44,099 bases of DNA from PHBD01 sp964578535 (GCA_964578535.1 CAZODI010000028.1:1-44099), one strand, 5' to 3'; counted from the stretch's first letter, positions 8,548 to 17,939 are shown. Numbers and translations are program-made. Notes: generated by a model from the sequence alone, not told the origin.

Positions 8548-8946
8548 CTACGGTGCGGCTGCCCGTCGGTCGAGGAGGATGTCCAGGAACCCCCGGCCCA
8601 GGACGCGGGGGAGCCCGATGAAATAGACGAGGGCAATGGCCAGGTCGATGACGCCTAAGATCGTCACCATGGCGCCCATGCCGGCGCAGAGGCCGAACCA
8701 CACGAACAGGACAAAGGCCGTGACGCGCGAGAAGGCGTCCCAGAACACGATGGGGGCGCGGTTCGCCAGGTCCCGGGACGAATACACCAGGATGACCCCG
8801 AGAAAAGCAAGGAACAGGGCCGGCAGCAGGAGCCAGAAGCGGTTCTCCGGCGTCTCGATGCCCGCCAGCGGGAGCGCACCCGGCACGGCAAAGAGGATTC
8901 CCCCGAAGACGTTCATCCAGCCCGTCCAAAAAACAAATCTCTTCAT
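8548..8946 (-). CDS. Small four-helix membrane protein of unknown function
   Basis: 132 residues with four hydrophobic segments (about 5-27, 38-55, 68-90 and 93-113) and basic ends, including a C-terminal RGFLDILLDRRAAAP. The ATG at 8946 follows GGGGAAGGGGAGACGGCC, an acceptable ribosome-binding region. No family is recognised. It lies between the M24 gene and the aldehyde oxidoreductase on the same strand but is not tightly spaced with either. Confidence 0.6.
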   Translation of the reverse strand: MKRFVFWTGWMNVFGGILFAVPGALPLAGIETPENRFWLLLPALFLAFLGVILVYSSRDLANRAPIVFWDAFSRVTAFVLFVWFGLCAGMGAMVTILGVIDLAIALVYFIGLPRVLGRGFLDILLDRRAAAP

Positions 8947-9009
8947 GGCCGTCTCCCCTTCCCCGGCGTTCCCGGCGCTCCGGGCGGTCCCGCGAAACCG
9001 GCGGTCGTT

Positions 9010-11013
9010 CTACGCCCCGGCCTCGCCGCTTGCGGGAGCATCCGTGATCGGCAGCCCACCGGCTTCCAAGCCCTTTTGTACCCGGGGATCCTCCGGGGCG
9101 GCATTTGTGAACTCCAGATCGAGCTTCTTCACCGTCCGGCGGGTCGGAACGCCGTTTTCATCCCATCCCCGGAGGCGGTAGTACCGGGGCAGCATCTTCG
9201 CCAGGGGGACCACGGTCTTCTTCCGGCCGGGGATCTGCTCCTCGTGGGTGAACCGTTTCGCCAGCCGGTCGTCCTTCGCGGTGAACCCCTCGCGGATGTT
9301 ATAGAGCCGCTCCATGGTGAAGCCGCGCTCGCCCATCCGGATGAAGCGCCCGAAATCCATCTCCATGCCCGTGGCCGTCTCCAGGGCCTTCGTGTGGGGG
9401 AGCATGGGGAGATGATAGCGCATGAAGGAGGGAGGCAGCTTCAGGGTCAGCTCCACGGCGGACCAGGAGTAGGTCAGGATCTGCGTCACCAGCCAGCTGA
9501 CGAGCCTCGAGTTCGCGATCTTGAAGAGAAAGGCGGGGAGGATCGTCCAGCTCGTGAAGAGGCAGTTTCCCCCGGCGCTGATGGAGGCCAGCAGGTTCTG
9601 GTCGAGGATGGTGTATCCCGGCTTGGAGCGGTAGTCGTACGGGTTGAGGATGGCGGGGCCGGTGGCCTCGAAATAGATCATGTAACCGCCGTCCAGGTGG
9701 CAGGCGCCGCGGTTCGCCGTCGCGTAGCCGAGACCATGCCCCACAGCGCCCCGGGGCTCGTAGGCGGCCATCTCCATTCCCTTGGAGTGGGGGGCGAAGT
9801 CCTCCCCGCCATACTTCTTCGACAGGAAGCGGACGCCCTCCGCCAGGTCGTCCCCGATGCCCTCGCGGGCGGCGATGGACCGGATGATCCCGGAGATGTT
9901 GTCCTTCCTCCCGAACTCGATCCCGCTCTTCCAGAGGCCCTTTTCGTTCAGCTCCGCGGCGAAGCCCAGGACCGTCCCCGTGGAGATCGTGTCGAGGCCC
10001 AGGAGATCCAGTTCGTAGTTCCAGCGGATGATGGCATCCATGTCGTTGATGAGCAGGTTCGACCCCAGCAGGCACAGGACCTCGTACTCCGGCCCCTTGA
10101 TCTCGCGGCCGTCGAGGTTGACCACCCGGGCGCAGCGGATGGGACAGGACTGGCAGCCGGCGTTCTTCACGAGCCGGGTCTCCGCCAGGGTCTGACCCGA
10201 CAGCATGTGGGCGTCCTGGAAGGTCCCGGAGGAAAAGTTCTTCGTCGGGAGGGCGTTGTGGTCGGAGATGCTCTTCAGGAAGCCCGACGTCCCGTACTTG
10301 GGGGCGAAATCGCCCGTGGCCGGGTGCCCCTTCAGCATGTCGATCCACTGTTTGATCAAGGCCTTGAACGCCTCCGGGTCGCGGAGCTCGATCTTCCGGT
10401 TCCCCCTGGCGACGATTCCCTTCAGGTTCTTCGACCCCATGACGGCGCCCATGCCCGAGCGGCCGTGGCTGCGGTCCTGGGAGATGACGATGGCGTACTT
10501 GACGAGATTCTCCCCGGCAGGGCCGATCACCATCTTTCCGGCCCTCCGGTCGCCCATCTTCTCCTTGGCCTCTTCCGTGTCCATCCCCCAGAGGTGCGAC
10601 GCGTCCCGGATCGTCACCCGGTCCTCGTCGATGTCAAGGTAGACCGGGCTCCCGGCCCTGCCTCGGATCACGACGCCGTCCCATCCCGCCCGCTTCAGGT
10701 GGATCCCGAAATGGCCGCCGCTGTTGGAATGGCCGATGGTACCGGTCTGGGGACTCCTGGCGGAGATGTCGTACCGGCTGGTGGATGGAGCCCCCGTCCC
10801 GGTCAGGGGAGAGGTCATGACGATCAGGACATTCTCGGGCGACAGCGGATCGACGCCCGGCTTCAGCTCGTCCCAGAGGATCTTCGTGGAGATGAAGCGG
10901 CCGCCGACAAAACGCTCCCGGTCCCGGTCGGACAGGTCATAGGTGCCGATCTTCCCCGTTGTAAGATCGACGTCCAGAATCTTTCCCATGTAACCCTTGT
11001 ATTTGCTTGCCAT
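9010..11013 (-). CDS. aor: Tungsten-dependent aldehyde:ferredoxin oxidoreductase
   Basis: 667 residues from the ATG at 11013, chosen because GGAGG precedes it by a few bases and the family N-terminus (YKGYMGKILDVDLTTGKI) begins here; the frame is open upstream to 11121 without homology. The cofactor domain has FVGGRFISTKILWDEL and the family pattern GTIGHSNSGGHFG. Four cluster cysteines are visible: CQSCPIRC near residue 290 and GNCLFTSW near 490, as expected for the single [4Fe-4S]. The C-terminus YYRLRGWDENGVPTRRT is also typical. The family oxidises aldehydes to acids with ferredoxin, or runs in reverse, on a tungstobispterin. BamB of benzoyl-CoA reductase belongs to the same superfamily but starts and reads differently, so AOR is preferred. 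Divergent from a GntR regulator across a palindromic operator. Confidence 0.93.
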   Translation of the reverse strand: MASKYKGYMGKILDVDLTTGKIGTYDLSDRDRERFVGGRFISTKILWDELKPGVDPLSPENVLIVMTSPLTGTGAPSTSRYDISARSPQTGTIGHSNSGGHFGIHLKRAGWDGVVIRGRAGSPVYLDIDEDRVTIRDASHLWGMDTEEAKEKMGDRRAGKMVIGPAGENLVKYAIVISQDRSHGRSGMGAVMGSKNLKGIVARGNRKIELRDPEAFKALIKQWIDMLKGHPATGDFAPKYGTSGFLKSISDHNALPTKNFSSGTFQDAHMLSGQTLAETRLVKNAGCQSCPIRCARVVNLDGREIKGPEYEVLCLLGSNLLINDMDAIIRWNYELDLLGLDTISTGTVLGFAAELNEKGLWKSGIEFGRKDNISGIIRSIAAREGIGDDLAEGVRFLSKKYGGEDFAPHSKGMEMAAYEPRGAVGHGLGYATANRGACHLDGGYMIYFEATGPAILNPYDYRSKPGYTILDQNLLASISAGGNCLFTSWTILPAFLFKIANSRLVSWLVTQILTYSWSAVELTLKLPPSFMRYHLPMLPHTKALETATGMEMDFGRFIRMGERGFTMERLYNIREGFTAKDDRLAKRFTHEEQIPGRKKTVVPLAKMLPRYYRLRGWDENGVPTRRTVKKLDLEFTNAAPEDPRVQKGLEAGGLPITDAPASGEAGA

Positions 11014-11150
11014 CGACAACCTCCAGCCTGTACATTGCCCCCATCGGCAGGCCGCTGCATCCGGCCCCGGGGGAAGCATCCGGAATCCGCTGTCTCTCCT
11101 GGAGAAAACCCTTGCGGCCATAGAGGACAGTGCTGTTGCCGAGCATCTTC

Positions 11151-11215
11151 TTGACAGCGGATGGATTCCCTGTTAAAGGCGTTTATCGATTATCAATAAT
11201 CAATAAGCCTGTCAA
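11151..11215. promoter_or_regulatory. Divergent aor/gntR promoters flanking a 24-bp palindromic operator
   Basis: A perfect -35 TTGACA lies at 11151-11156 on the plus strand, with a weak -10 (TAAAGG) at 11174 for the regulator. A second perfect TTGACA lies at 11215-11210 on the minus strand, with GATAAT at 11194-11189 (15-base spacer) for the oxidoreductase. Between them, 11183-11206 is a near-perfect palindrome (TTATCGATTATC / AATAATCAATAA), very AT-rich in a GC-rich genome. It covers the minus-strand -10 and spacer and sits just after the plus-strand -10. This is the expected layout for a GntR repressor controlling itself and its divergent target. Confidence 0.65.
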
Positions 11216-11270
11216 GGGCTATCTCTTTTGCGGTTCTTCATGCCGGTGCGAAACCGGAGGGCATGCATCC

Positions 11271-11945
11271 ATGTATAAAATCAAAACGGAAAATCTATCC
11301 CAGAAGGCCGCGGACATCATCAGCGGGCGGATCATCCGCAAGGAGTTCCTCCCGGGCGAGCGCCTGATCGAGACCAAAATCGCGGGCGAGCTCGGGGTCA
11401 GCCAGGGAACGGTCCGCGAGGCCTTCCGGATCTTAGAGAAGAAGAAGCTCGTGGCGATCGAGCCGCGCCGGGGGACCGTCGTCACCCCGCTCAACAGCGA
11501 CTACATCGAGTCCCTGTACGACATCCTGGCGGAGCTTTACGGCCTCCTGATCCGCAGGGTGATGACCCGGATGACGCCCACCGACCGGGAGGAGATTCTC
11601 GGGGGGGTGGAGAAAATCAGGGCCTGCGCAGAGGCGGAGGACGGCCTGGGGTACGGCGAGGCCATGTTTGACGTCATCTCGATCCTCCTTCGCATCGCGA
11701 AGGACTCCCTCCTGGAGCACACGATCACGGAGCTCTGGCAGGTCAAGCGGTGGGTCGAGTACGAAGCTCTGATCTCCCGGAAAAAGGAGCTGAAAAGAAG
11801 TTACGGCGAGCTGCTCCGGATCATGGGGTCGGCCATGAAGGGCGATCAGGACGATGCCGTCGGCCGGATCCGGGCGTACGCACTCCACGAGAAGACCGTC
11901 GCCATGAAGGTGATGGCCCGCAAGTCCGGAGCAGGCCCTGCCTGA
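11271..11945 (+). CDS. GntR-family transcriptional regulator (FadR/FCD-like)
   Basis: 224 residues from the ATG at 11271 (GGAGG 10 bases upstream). The frame is open back to 11130, but that part is intergenic and includes the operator. The N-terminal winged helix is clear: SQKAADIISGRIIRKEFLPG, then LGVSQGTVREAFRILEKKKL and PRRGTVVTPL, the family signature for DNA binding. The C-terminal 130 residues are an all-helical effector domain (DILAELYGLLIRRV, ELWQVKRWVEYEALI, DAVGRIRAYALHEKTVA) resembling FCD, which senses an organic acid or related metabolite. Divergence from the aldehyde:ferredoxin oxidoreductase makes that gene the likely target, and an aldehyde or carboxylic acid the likely effector; both are inference. 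Confidence 0.9.
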   Translation: MYKIKTENLSQKAADIISGRIIRKEFLPGERLIETKIAGELGVSQGTVREAFRILEKKKLVAIEPRRGTVVTPLNSDYIESLYDILAELYGLLIRRVMTRMTPTDREEILGGVEKIRACAEAEDGLGYGEAMFDVISILLRIAKDSLLEHTITELWQVKRWVEYEALISRKKELKRSYGELLRIMGSAMKGDQDDAVGRIRAYALHEKTVAMKVMARKSGAGPA

Positions 11946-12046
11946 GGCCCCGGGAGTATCCCTATCCTGCGCCCGGTGCCGTTGGAAAGGGGCTTTCCTC
12001 CATCACGTCACGCAATCTACGGGCGAATCCCTTCCCTGCCGTCCGT

Positions 12047-13402
12047 CTACGGCATCTTCAGGTTGTACAGCCGGATCGCATTTTCACGGAGGACCATCCG
12101 CGCCAGCTCCACCGCCTTCTCGCGGGTGATCTCGCCGTCGTTCATCATTCCCGTCAGGGCCAGGGCCAGCGCCTTCCGGGAACTGTCGGCGCCCAGCCAG
12201 GCGAATTCCTCCCAGTTCACGATCGCCATGCCGACATAGAAGGCATCCGTGCCGAACATCACCTTTTCCGGCTGCACCTCCAGCCAGCCGCGGATCACTT
12301 CACTGAGGAAGCGCGGATAAAACAGGAAGGACATGGCTGAAAAGTCGGCGTACACGTTCGGCTTGAGCAGCAGGGCCGCGGTCTCCCTCGTGAACGGCCA
12401 CCCACCGTGGATGATGACAAACCGGGTGCCCCGGAGCGCCGGATCGTTGAAGACCGGCTCCAGGAGCATGGGATTGGAGCCGGCCATGTCGAAATAACCG
12501 CCGATGCCATAACCGGTATGAATGTGGACGACCAGCCCGATGCGGCCCGCCTCCCGGCAGATCCGGCGGAAGAGATAATCCTGAAGCGTCCGGTAATCAC
12601 CCGGCAAAGGATTTCCCCCTTTGGCGTAGCGGGCATACACCTTCCGCGCCTCCTCCGCCGGCGGATCGGAGACATCGAGGGGACGCAGGTACGCCAGCAG
12701 GAACTTCACGGCCACCGCGCCGTCCCGCTTCTGCTTCTCCAGCACCGGCACGACGATTTTCGCCAGATACCCGTCCAGCGTCTCCGGAAGCGCGTCGACG
12801 CGGATGCCCGCGAGGGACTCCTTCAGGGCCAGATCCAGGCCGGCATAGGAGCCCTTGAGGGACGGGTTTTCCTCCTTCAGGCGCTCGCTGCCCAGCGGAT
12901 ACATCAGCATGTCCGCATAGCTGACCCAATGGAAACGGGATGCCGGCAGACCGCGCCCCATGATCCTCCGGTTGGCGAACATGGCATCGATCCCGGCCCG
13001 GTCCAGCACCCAGGACGGGTAATGGTCGCCCTGCTCCTGCAGGATGCGCTTCTTGGTCTCGATCAGCTCCAGGGCCTTCTTTTTGTCCATGGTGTCGTGC
13101 CGGTAGCCCCAGAGGCCGCGCCACGCCCTGAGGAGATCGGGACTGCCGGGATTCAGCCGGTACGGAATGAGGCCCATCTCGCTTCCCGATTCTCCCCCGC
13201 TCCCCATTCCCAGTTCCTCCCATCCCCGATCCTTTTCACCCCAGGGAAGGACCACCAGCGGGTGCGCATGATGATCGACGAGCCTGATTCCATTGATTGC
13301 CGCTGTGAGCGCGGGATCGGCGGCCGTCTGGGCGTAAAGCGGACCGGCGGCGGCCAGGAAAAGAAGGGGGAAAAACCACAGGACGGCAAGTTTTGTCTTC
13401 AC
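12047..13402 (-). CDS. Secreted amidohydrolase-superfamily protein (amidohydrolase_2 type)
   Basis: About 451 residues. The superfamily metal-site elements appear in order: HAH in LVDHHAHPL near the N-terminus, HIHTGYG mid-protein, IIHGGWPF and the late FGTDAFY aspartate. This resembles the FluG/amidohydrolase_2 branch, which hydrolyses or decarboxylates small molecules; the substrate is unknown. An N-terminal signal peptide (LAVLWFFPLLFLAAAGPLYA) puts it in the periplasm, which is unusual for the family. I chose the GTG at 13402 (mature reading MKTKLAVLW) because AAGGAGG ends 10 bases upstream. The in-frame ATG at 13411 is only 1 base from that Shine-Dalgarno. Last gene of a five-gene minus-strand run. 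Confidence 0.8.
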   Translation of the reverse strand: MKTKLAVLWFFPLLFLAAAGPLYAQTAADPALTAAINGIRLVDHHAHPLVVLPWGEKDRGWEELGMGSGGESGSEMGLIPYRLNPGSPDLLRAWRGLWGYRHDTMDKKKALELIETKKRILQEQGDHYPSWVLDRAGIDAMFANRRIMGRGLPASRFHWVSYADMLMYPLGSERLKEENPSLKGSYAGLDLALKESLAGIRVDALPETLDGYLAKIVVPVLEKQKRDGAVAVKFLLAYLRPLDVSDPPAEEARKVYARYAKGGNPLPGDYRTLQDYLFRRICREAGRIGLVVHIHTGYGIGGYFDMAGSNPMLLEPVFNDPALRGTRFVIIHGGWPFTRETAALLLKPNVYADFSAMSFLFYPRFLSEVIRGWLEVQPEKVMFGTDAFYVGMAIVNWEEFAWLGADSSRKALALALTGMMNDGEITREKAVELARMVLRENAIRLYNLKMP

Positions 13403-13463
13403 GGCGTTCATACCTCCTTCGGGGTTCCTCAACAGAACGGTTGATGCCGGGCCGTCCATGCGG

Positions 13464-15114
13464 TTATCTCTCCGGAGACAGGCTGATTTTCAGGGGCGCG
13501 TGGACGATCTTCGGATCAACGGTGACCTCCTGAACGAACGGCCGGCATCCCCTGGCCTCGACCTTGAGTTCGTACCGGCCCCTGGGGATGTCGTAGAACA
13601 TGAAAAAGTCCTCCCAGTAATACTCCCTGCCGTCCATGGCTTCCTGCATGGCCCCGCCCAGGTCCACATCGTGCGGCACGATCGTTCGCTGCACGCCCGG
13701 CCCCGTCAGGGAGACGGACGTGACCCTCCTCTCCGCCGCGACCGGCGTCATGAATCCCCAGTACAGATCCTCCTTTTCCTGCTCCATCGTGATCTGGCCG
13801 CCCACCATCCCCTGCGGCCTCAGGGACAGGGCCACCTCCGCCGTCGTGTCCNNNNNNNNNNNNNNNNNNNNNNNNNNNNNNNNNNNNNNNNNNNNNNNNN
13901 NNNNNNNNNNNNNNNNNNNNNNNNNNNNNNNNNNNNNNNNNNNNNNNNNNNAGGGGATTCCGGCTGCCCCGGTGCCCGAAGAAAAGGTAATCCCGGATCG
14001 AGGGCGGCATCTTCCTGGAGAAGGAAAGCCGGATGAATTCGCTGTTCGGCGCCATGTCCTTCCAACTCGGGATGACGGCGGGCGACTGGGCGACCCCCGC
14101 CGCCGCCAGGTCCTCGCCTCCGAAGGGCGTCGAGATGGAGACGAACAGCTTCACACAGCTCTTGAGGAAGCTCTCGTGCGCCAGGGCATAGCGGGCCACA
14201 TGGCCCCCCATGCTGTGGGCCGTCACGTAAAGTCTCTGAAATCCGTATTTTCTGTGCAGCTCGCGGATCTTCACGGCCATCAGCCCGGACATGGCCTTCA
14301 GGCGCGCCCCGGACGGATAGTAGTAGATCCAGATCTGGTACCGGGAGCGGTCGAGGTTGTCGATGAAGTAGCGCCAGTCCTGGGGGGAGCCCGCCGCACC
14401 GTGGACCAGGAGGATCGGGATCTTCCCCGGATCGTAGGGTTCCAGGAAATAGATGTTGGCACCGTACTCCCGGAAGAATTCGAGGGGAGACCAGAACCCT
14501 CTGACGCCCTGCTCGCCGGAGAAGATCGGATCACGGATGTCCATGATCGCCCCCGCCTGCGTGCTGTGCCAGCGATGTCCGCCCTCGGCGTCTTTGGCCA
14601 GGATGTCGAAGGGGACCTTCCGGCGGACATCCGGATCCCTGGAGAGCACAATGGCCATCTCCGGAACCGATCCCCCCGCCGGCGCGCGGATCGACAGGTC
14701 GTCGCTGTCCCCCAGGGCGACTCCCGCCGGCTCTCCCGGATCGAGGATCCAGTTCCGGTTTCTGTCCTCGAAGGCGAAGAGCCGGTACCTGCCTCTCGGC
14801 ACCAGGAGCTGGTACGGGCCCGGCTCATGGAGGACCGTGTGGTGGGCGACCCTGAACCGTCCATCCACCTTTTCGCAGGCGACGACGACGATGGGGCCCT
14901 TGGCCGGTTCCCCGCTGTAGACCGTTCCCGTGATCAGGCAGGAATCCCTGGAGAAGGTGTTGTCCTTCCTCAGGTCGAACAGGGCACAGCCGCTCAGCAG
15001 GACCGATGCCGCGAGCAGGGTCAGCCATATCTCCAGCAAACGGACCATCCGCCCCGCTTTTCTCCGCCGCTCCGCGGAAACCCTGCCCCCGCCGCGCCCG
15101 TCTCTTCCCGTCAT
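13464..15114 (-). CDS. Lipoprotein alpha/beta hydrolase (lipase-like), interrupted by an assembly gap
   Basis: The upstream part reads from 15114 into the N-run and the downstream part from the N-run to a stop at 13464. They are in different frames only because the gap length is arbitrary. A lipobox (VLLSGC) follows an unusually long basic N-region; an internal ATG at 15048 would give a normal signal peptide. The ATG at 15114 overlaps the upstream gene's stop by ATGA, so I kept it. Next come a beta-rich domain (GTVYSGEPAKGPIVVVAC, YRLFAFEDRNRNWILDPGE) and an alpha/beta hydrolase with the oxyanion segment VHGAAGSPQDW and nucleophile elbow AHSMGG. The C-terminal part after the gap (FYDIPRGRYELKVEARGCRP) looks like a carboxypeptidase-regulatory or PEGA-type fold. 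Probably an envelope esterase or lipase. Confidence 0.75.
13852..13951. other. Scaffold gap (100 N)
   Basis: Exactly 100 unknown bases inside the lipase-like gene. The flanking sequences differ from each other, so this is a real unsequenced gap of unknown size. The reading frame differs on the two sides. Confidence 0.95.
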
Positions 15115-16508
15115 GCCCCCGATCCCTCCCGTTCGTTGCGGAGCACCTGCTGCAGCGGCTTGATCATCTCCTCCTTGATGCGCTTCTTGAACTCCTTCCG
15201 GAACGCCGGGATTCCCGTCAGGACGCCCATGGCCAGGTTCGTACCCCTCATCTTCCAGTCCTTCTGGGGATAGTCGTAGAGGCCGTGATCCCGGTAGAAC
15301 CGGTGGTCCGCCCGGAAGACGAACCGCAGGCGCCCCCAGATTTCGTCGCGGAACAGCTTCATGCCGGCGACGCCCAGGAAACCCGGCGGCCGGACATATC
15401 CCTCGCGGGCAAACCGGACGGACCTCTCCGCGAGCGCCTGCAGTCCCCCGTCGATCAGGGCCGCGTCTCCGCTTTCATCGGTCACCACACCGGCCCAGTT
15501 GGCCTGCTGGAACTCCATGTAGCCTTCAAAGATCTGGCGAAGATGGGGAAGATGGCGAAAGGGGCCGGAGAGGATGAAGCCCGCCTGCCTGCCCGCCAGG
15601 GTGGGGATGTGCGTGTTGAAGAAGACGCGGTCGAAGTAGCATTTCCAGGTCGACGACAGATAGCGGTCCCGGATCTCCCCGGCATGGATGAGGATGTCCG
15701 CATTCATCACGCGGCTCCGGTAGAAGTCGCTGAAGCCGTCCTTCCCGGTGTAGACACAGGTGTTGTCGTAGCCGCATTCGCAGCAGCCGAGGCACCCGCC
15801 CTTGATGTCGAGATCGTGAAGATTGACGACGTCCACGGGATCGCTGAAGGATTGACGGAAGCGCTCGATCATCTTCAGGAGGTTGTCCTGGCCGGGAGCG
15901 GCATCCGTCAGAACCAGGACCCTTTTCCCGTCCGTCGGGACCGTCTCCCGCACCGGGCCCGGCTCGTAGACAAAGCCGCGGGGAGGGAGGGGATCCTGGG
16001 TCCGCTCCACGGGATCCCGCTTCTGTACCGTGTGGAACAGGTGATCGGCGAACAGGGTCAGCCTCTTTCGATTTTCCGGCTTCAGAAGCTCGTACATGTC
16101 GGCGGAATAGCCGCCGATGTGAAGCATACCCAGGTCCTGGCTGACGGCGTCGATGTAGCTGTGGGCCGTGTGGTCGAAAAAATGGGCCGAGGTGGTCAGG
16201 GTGGCGCTGTACCTGCCGGCCAGCTTCGCCGCCGCTCCCCGCTCGAAGAGCAGCTCGATGAACCGCTTGTACTGCGACGGTACCAGGCAGACGTAAACCG
16301 GAAAGGCCCACAGGACGAGATCGGCGGTTCCCAGGTCGTCCAGAACCTCCCGGAACGGGCCCTCCTTTTTTTCAAGGACCCGGATCTGCCGGGCCACGTT
16401 GTGGATCCTGAAATCGTGCCCGGGGAACTTCCCGGCGAGGAAATGCACGTACTGCATGGTGACGCTGACGTCACCCTTGGGACTCCCGTTCAGAACCGCT
16501 ACACGCAT
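15111..16508 (-). CDS. Tandem flavodoxin-fold NAD(P)H-dependent FMN reductase / iron-sulfur flavoprotein-like
   Basis: 465 residues with two flavodoxin-like units. The first begins VAVLNGSPKGDVSVTMQYV (phosphate-binding loop for FMN) and continues with VLWAFPVYVCLVPSQYKRFI. The second begins near residue 200 (VLVLTDAAPGQDNLLKMI) and carries a cysteine motif CLGCCECGYDNTC like the cluster motif of iron-sulfur flavoproteins (Isf). Expected role: cytoplasmic flavin-dependent electron transfer, with a [4Fe-4S] in the second unit. In the first unit the Cys motif is absent. The stop overlaps the downstream lipase start by ATGA, and it follows a small secreted protein 12 bases upstream. A secreted cytochrome in the same run suggests redox work, which is inference. 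Confidence 0.8.
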   Translation of the reverse strand: MRVAVLNGSPKGDVSVTMQYVHFLAGKFPGHDFRIHNVARQIRVLEKKEGPFREVLDDLGTADLVLWAFPVYVCLVPSQYKRFIELLFERGAAAKLAGRYSATLTTSAHFFDHTAHSYIDAVSQDLGMLHIGGYSADMYELLKPENRKRLTLFADHLFHTVQKRDPVERTQDPLPPRGFVYEPGPVRETVPTDGKRVLVLTDAAPGQDNLLKMIERFRQSFSDPVDVVNLHDLDIKGGCLGCCECGYDNTCVYTGKDGFSDFYRSRVMNADILIHAGEIRDRYLSSTWKCYFDRVFFNTHIPTLAGRQAGFILSGPFRHLPHLRQIFEGYMEFQQANWAGVVTDESGDAALIDGGLQALAERSVRFAREGYVRPPGFLGVAGMKLFRDEIWGRLRFVFRADHRFYRDHGLYDYPQKDWKMRGTNLAMGVLTGIPAFRKEFKKRIKEEMIKPLQQVLRNEREGSGA

Positions 16509-16520
16509 GATCGTCTCCCG

Positions 16521-17006
16521 TCATTTCCAGCGATGCGTGATGCCAATCGATACGTACACCCCCGGATTAGTGGATGCCCCGTCCGTGAAATTCTGGATGC
16601 GGACGTAGTCGTCACCCTGGTCGTACAGCTCGACGGTTGCCCCGGCAGCGGAAACATAGCATGTCGTCCGCGGCAGCACGGCCAGCTTCGAGCCCGGGGT
16701 TTTCCAGGACCTGGACACCCGCGGCTCCCGGGTCGTCCGGATCGACACCGCGATCAGCCGGTAGCCCAGGCGCTCGAAATACGCCCGGGACAGCGTGACC
16801 GGATCCTCTTTTGCGTCCAGTCTTGGCTCGATAAACGCTATGTAATCGTTCATGATCCTTGCATAGTGCAAGGCGATGGGCGTGTCGGATTCCCGCACGA
16901 GTGAGGGCTGGGCAAAAACCGCTCCGCCCGGAAGCAGGGCGAACAGGAGGAGGATCGCGGCCCCCCGTATCAGGATGGAATGGCGGGAACCGCCGGGGCA
17001 TTTCAC
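16521..17006 (-). CDS. Small secreted protein of unknown function
   Basis: About 161 residues if it starts at the GTG at 17006; no ATG or good Shine-Dalgarno is seen, so the start is uncertain. The N-terminus has a signal peptide (ILIRGAAILLLFALLPGGAVFAQ). The mature part (ALHYARIMNDYIAFIEPRLD, YFERLGYRLIAVSIRTTR, VELYDQGDDYVRIQNF) ends in VYVSIGITHRWK, a beta-rich end with a penultimate Trp. No family is recognised. Longer frame readings up to 17378 are shadows of the cytochrome gene. Spaced 12 bases before the flavoprotein gene, so co-transcribed. Confidence 0.6.
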   Translation of the reverse strand: MKCPGGSRHSILIRGAAILLLFALLPGGAVFAQPSLVRESDTPIALHYARIMNDYIAFIEPRLDAKEDPVTLSRAYFERLGYRLIAVSIRTTREPRVSRSWKTPGSKLAVLPRTTCYVSAAGATVELYDQGDDYVRIQNFTDGASTNPGVYVSIGITHRWK

Positions 17007-17107
17007 GGGACGCGGGAACGGCCCCGCTCCTGCCCCGGCGTTCGTTTCGAATGGTGTCCCTGAGCCGTCGGAAAACAGGACCGGCTCATCAATGAAACAG
17101 GCCTGTC

Positions 17108-17410
17108 CTAAAGGGCATGACAGGCCGCGCACTCCAGCTTCGCCTTTCCGTTCTGGTGCGTCTTGTGGGTGTCGGTCGAGAACTTGGTCGGCTCGCTCTT
17201 GGCCGGATCCGGGGCGTGACAGGTCAGGCAGGCCTGCCCCTTGCCGACATCCGGGTGGGTCTTCGGCATGATCTTGGCGTAGTCCTTGTGGCAGGTGTCG
17301 CAGACATTGGCCTTCAGCGGCGGCCCGCCGGCCAGGACGGCCGTGATGAAGACGGCGCAAAGCAGCAGAATCCCGCATGCAATGACAGGAAGTTTTTTCA
17401 GAATGCTCAT
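17108..17410 (-). CDS. Small periplasmic triheme cytochrome c
   Basis: 100 residues from the ATG at 17410, which has AGGAGG 9 bases upstream; longer frames to 17557 are not supported. A signal peptide (VIACGILLLCAVFITAVLAG) is followed by three CxxCH haem sites: CDTCH, CLTCH and CAACH at the very C-terminus. Extra histidines (KTHPDV, DTHKTHQ) can supply the distal ligands, so bis-His low-potential haems like class III / c7 cytochromes are expected. The role would be periplasmic electron transfer. First gene of the minus-strand run that contains the flavoprotein. Confidence 0.88.
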   Translation of the reverse strand: MSILKKLPVIACGILLLCAVFITAVLAGGPPLKANVCDTCHKDYAKIMPKTHPDVGKGQACLTCHAPDPAKSEPTKFSTDTHKTHQNGKAKLECAACHAL

Positions 17411-17939
17411 GGTCTCTATCCTCCTCGTTGCTCTACCGTGTCCGTGGATAAGCGGACATCGTATCTGGACCGGGCCCCGAGAGAGGCCCGGTGGGGAAAA
17501 AGGGGCAACCCGAACGGCGCCGATCGAACCCGGGGCCGGACGTAAGAGACCCCGCACTCATCTGAGAAACGGGGTCTTCCTGGATCAGCTCATGTTGTGT
17601 CCTGCCTGCATCGGTTTCCGACGGGTCTACGTCACTCACACGGCCCGTTTTCTACCACCATTCTTCCGAGAAATCCACGGTGGAATGCGGGAATGGAGGG
17701 GCAATCCCGACATCCTCGCCCTGCCGTTTTCAACCATGCCAGCGGACGGGATGCAGCCCGAACGGCTCGGCCGGGGAAGCGAGCCCGTCCCCCGCGGATG
17801 CCGCGCGGAGGAGTCCCATTCGATCCGTTCCGCACCGGCCGCGCTACCGGGCAAGGACGATCTCCCTGGAATCCGGTGTGCCGTATCTGCCCCTGGAACC
17901 GGGCGACCGGCAGAAGTCGAAAGGAATGGTGAAAATGAT
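17411..17939. other. Intergenic region with one hairpin
   Basis: No gene is supported in these 529 bases. A hairpin lies at 17547-17577, with perfect 8-base arms AGACCCCG / CGGGGTCT and a 15-base loop. It has no T-tract on either strand, so it may be a leader structure of the cytochrome transcript rather than a terminator. Composition changes from GC-rich to AT-rich near 17930. Confidence 0.4.

Noticed and set aside
9076..11154. Plus-strand open frame of 692 codons
   Set aside because: Antisense to the aldehyde:ferredoxin oxidoreductase, whose motifs are complete.
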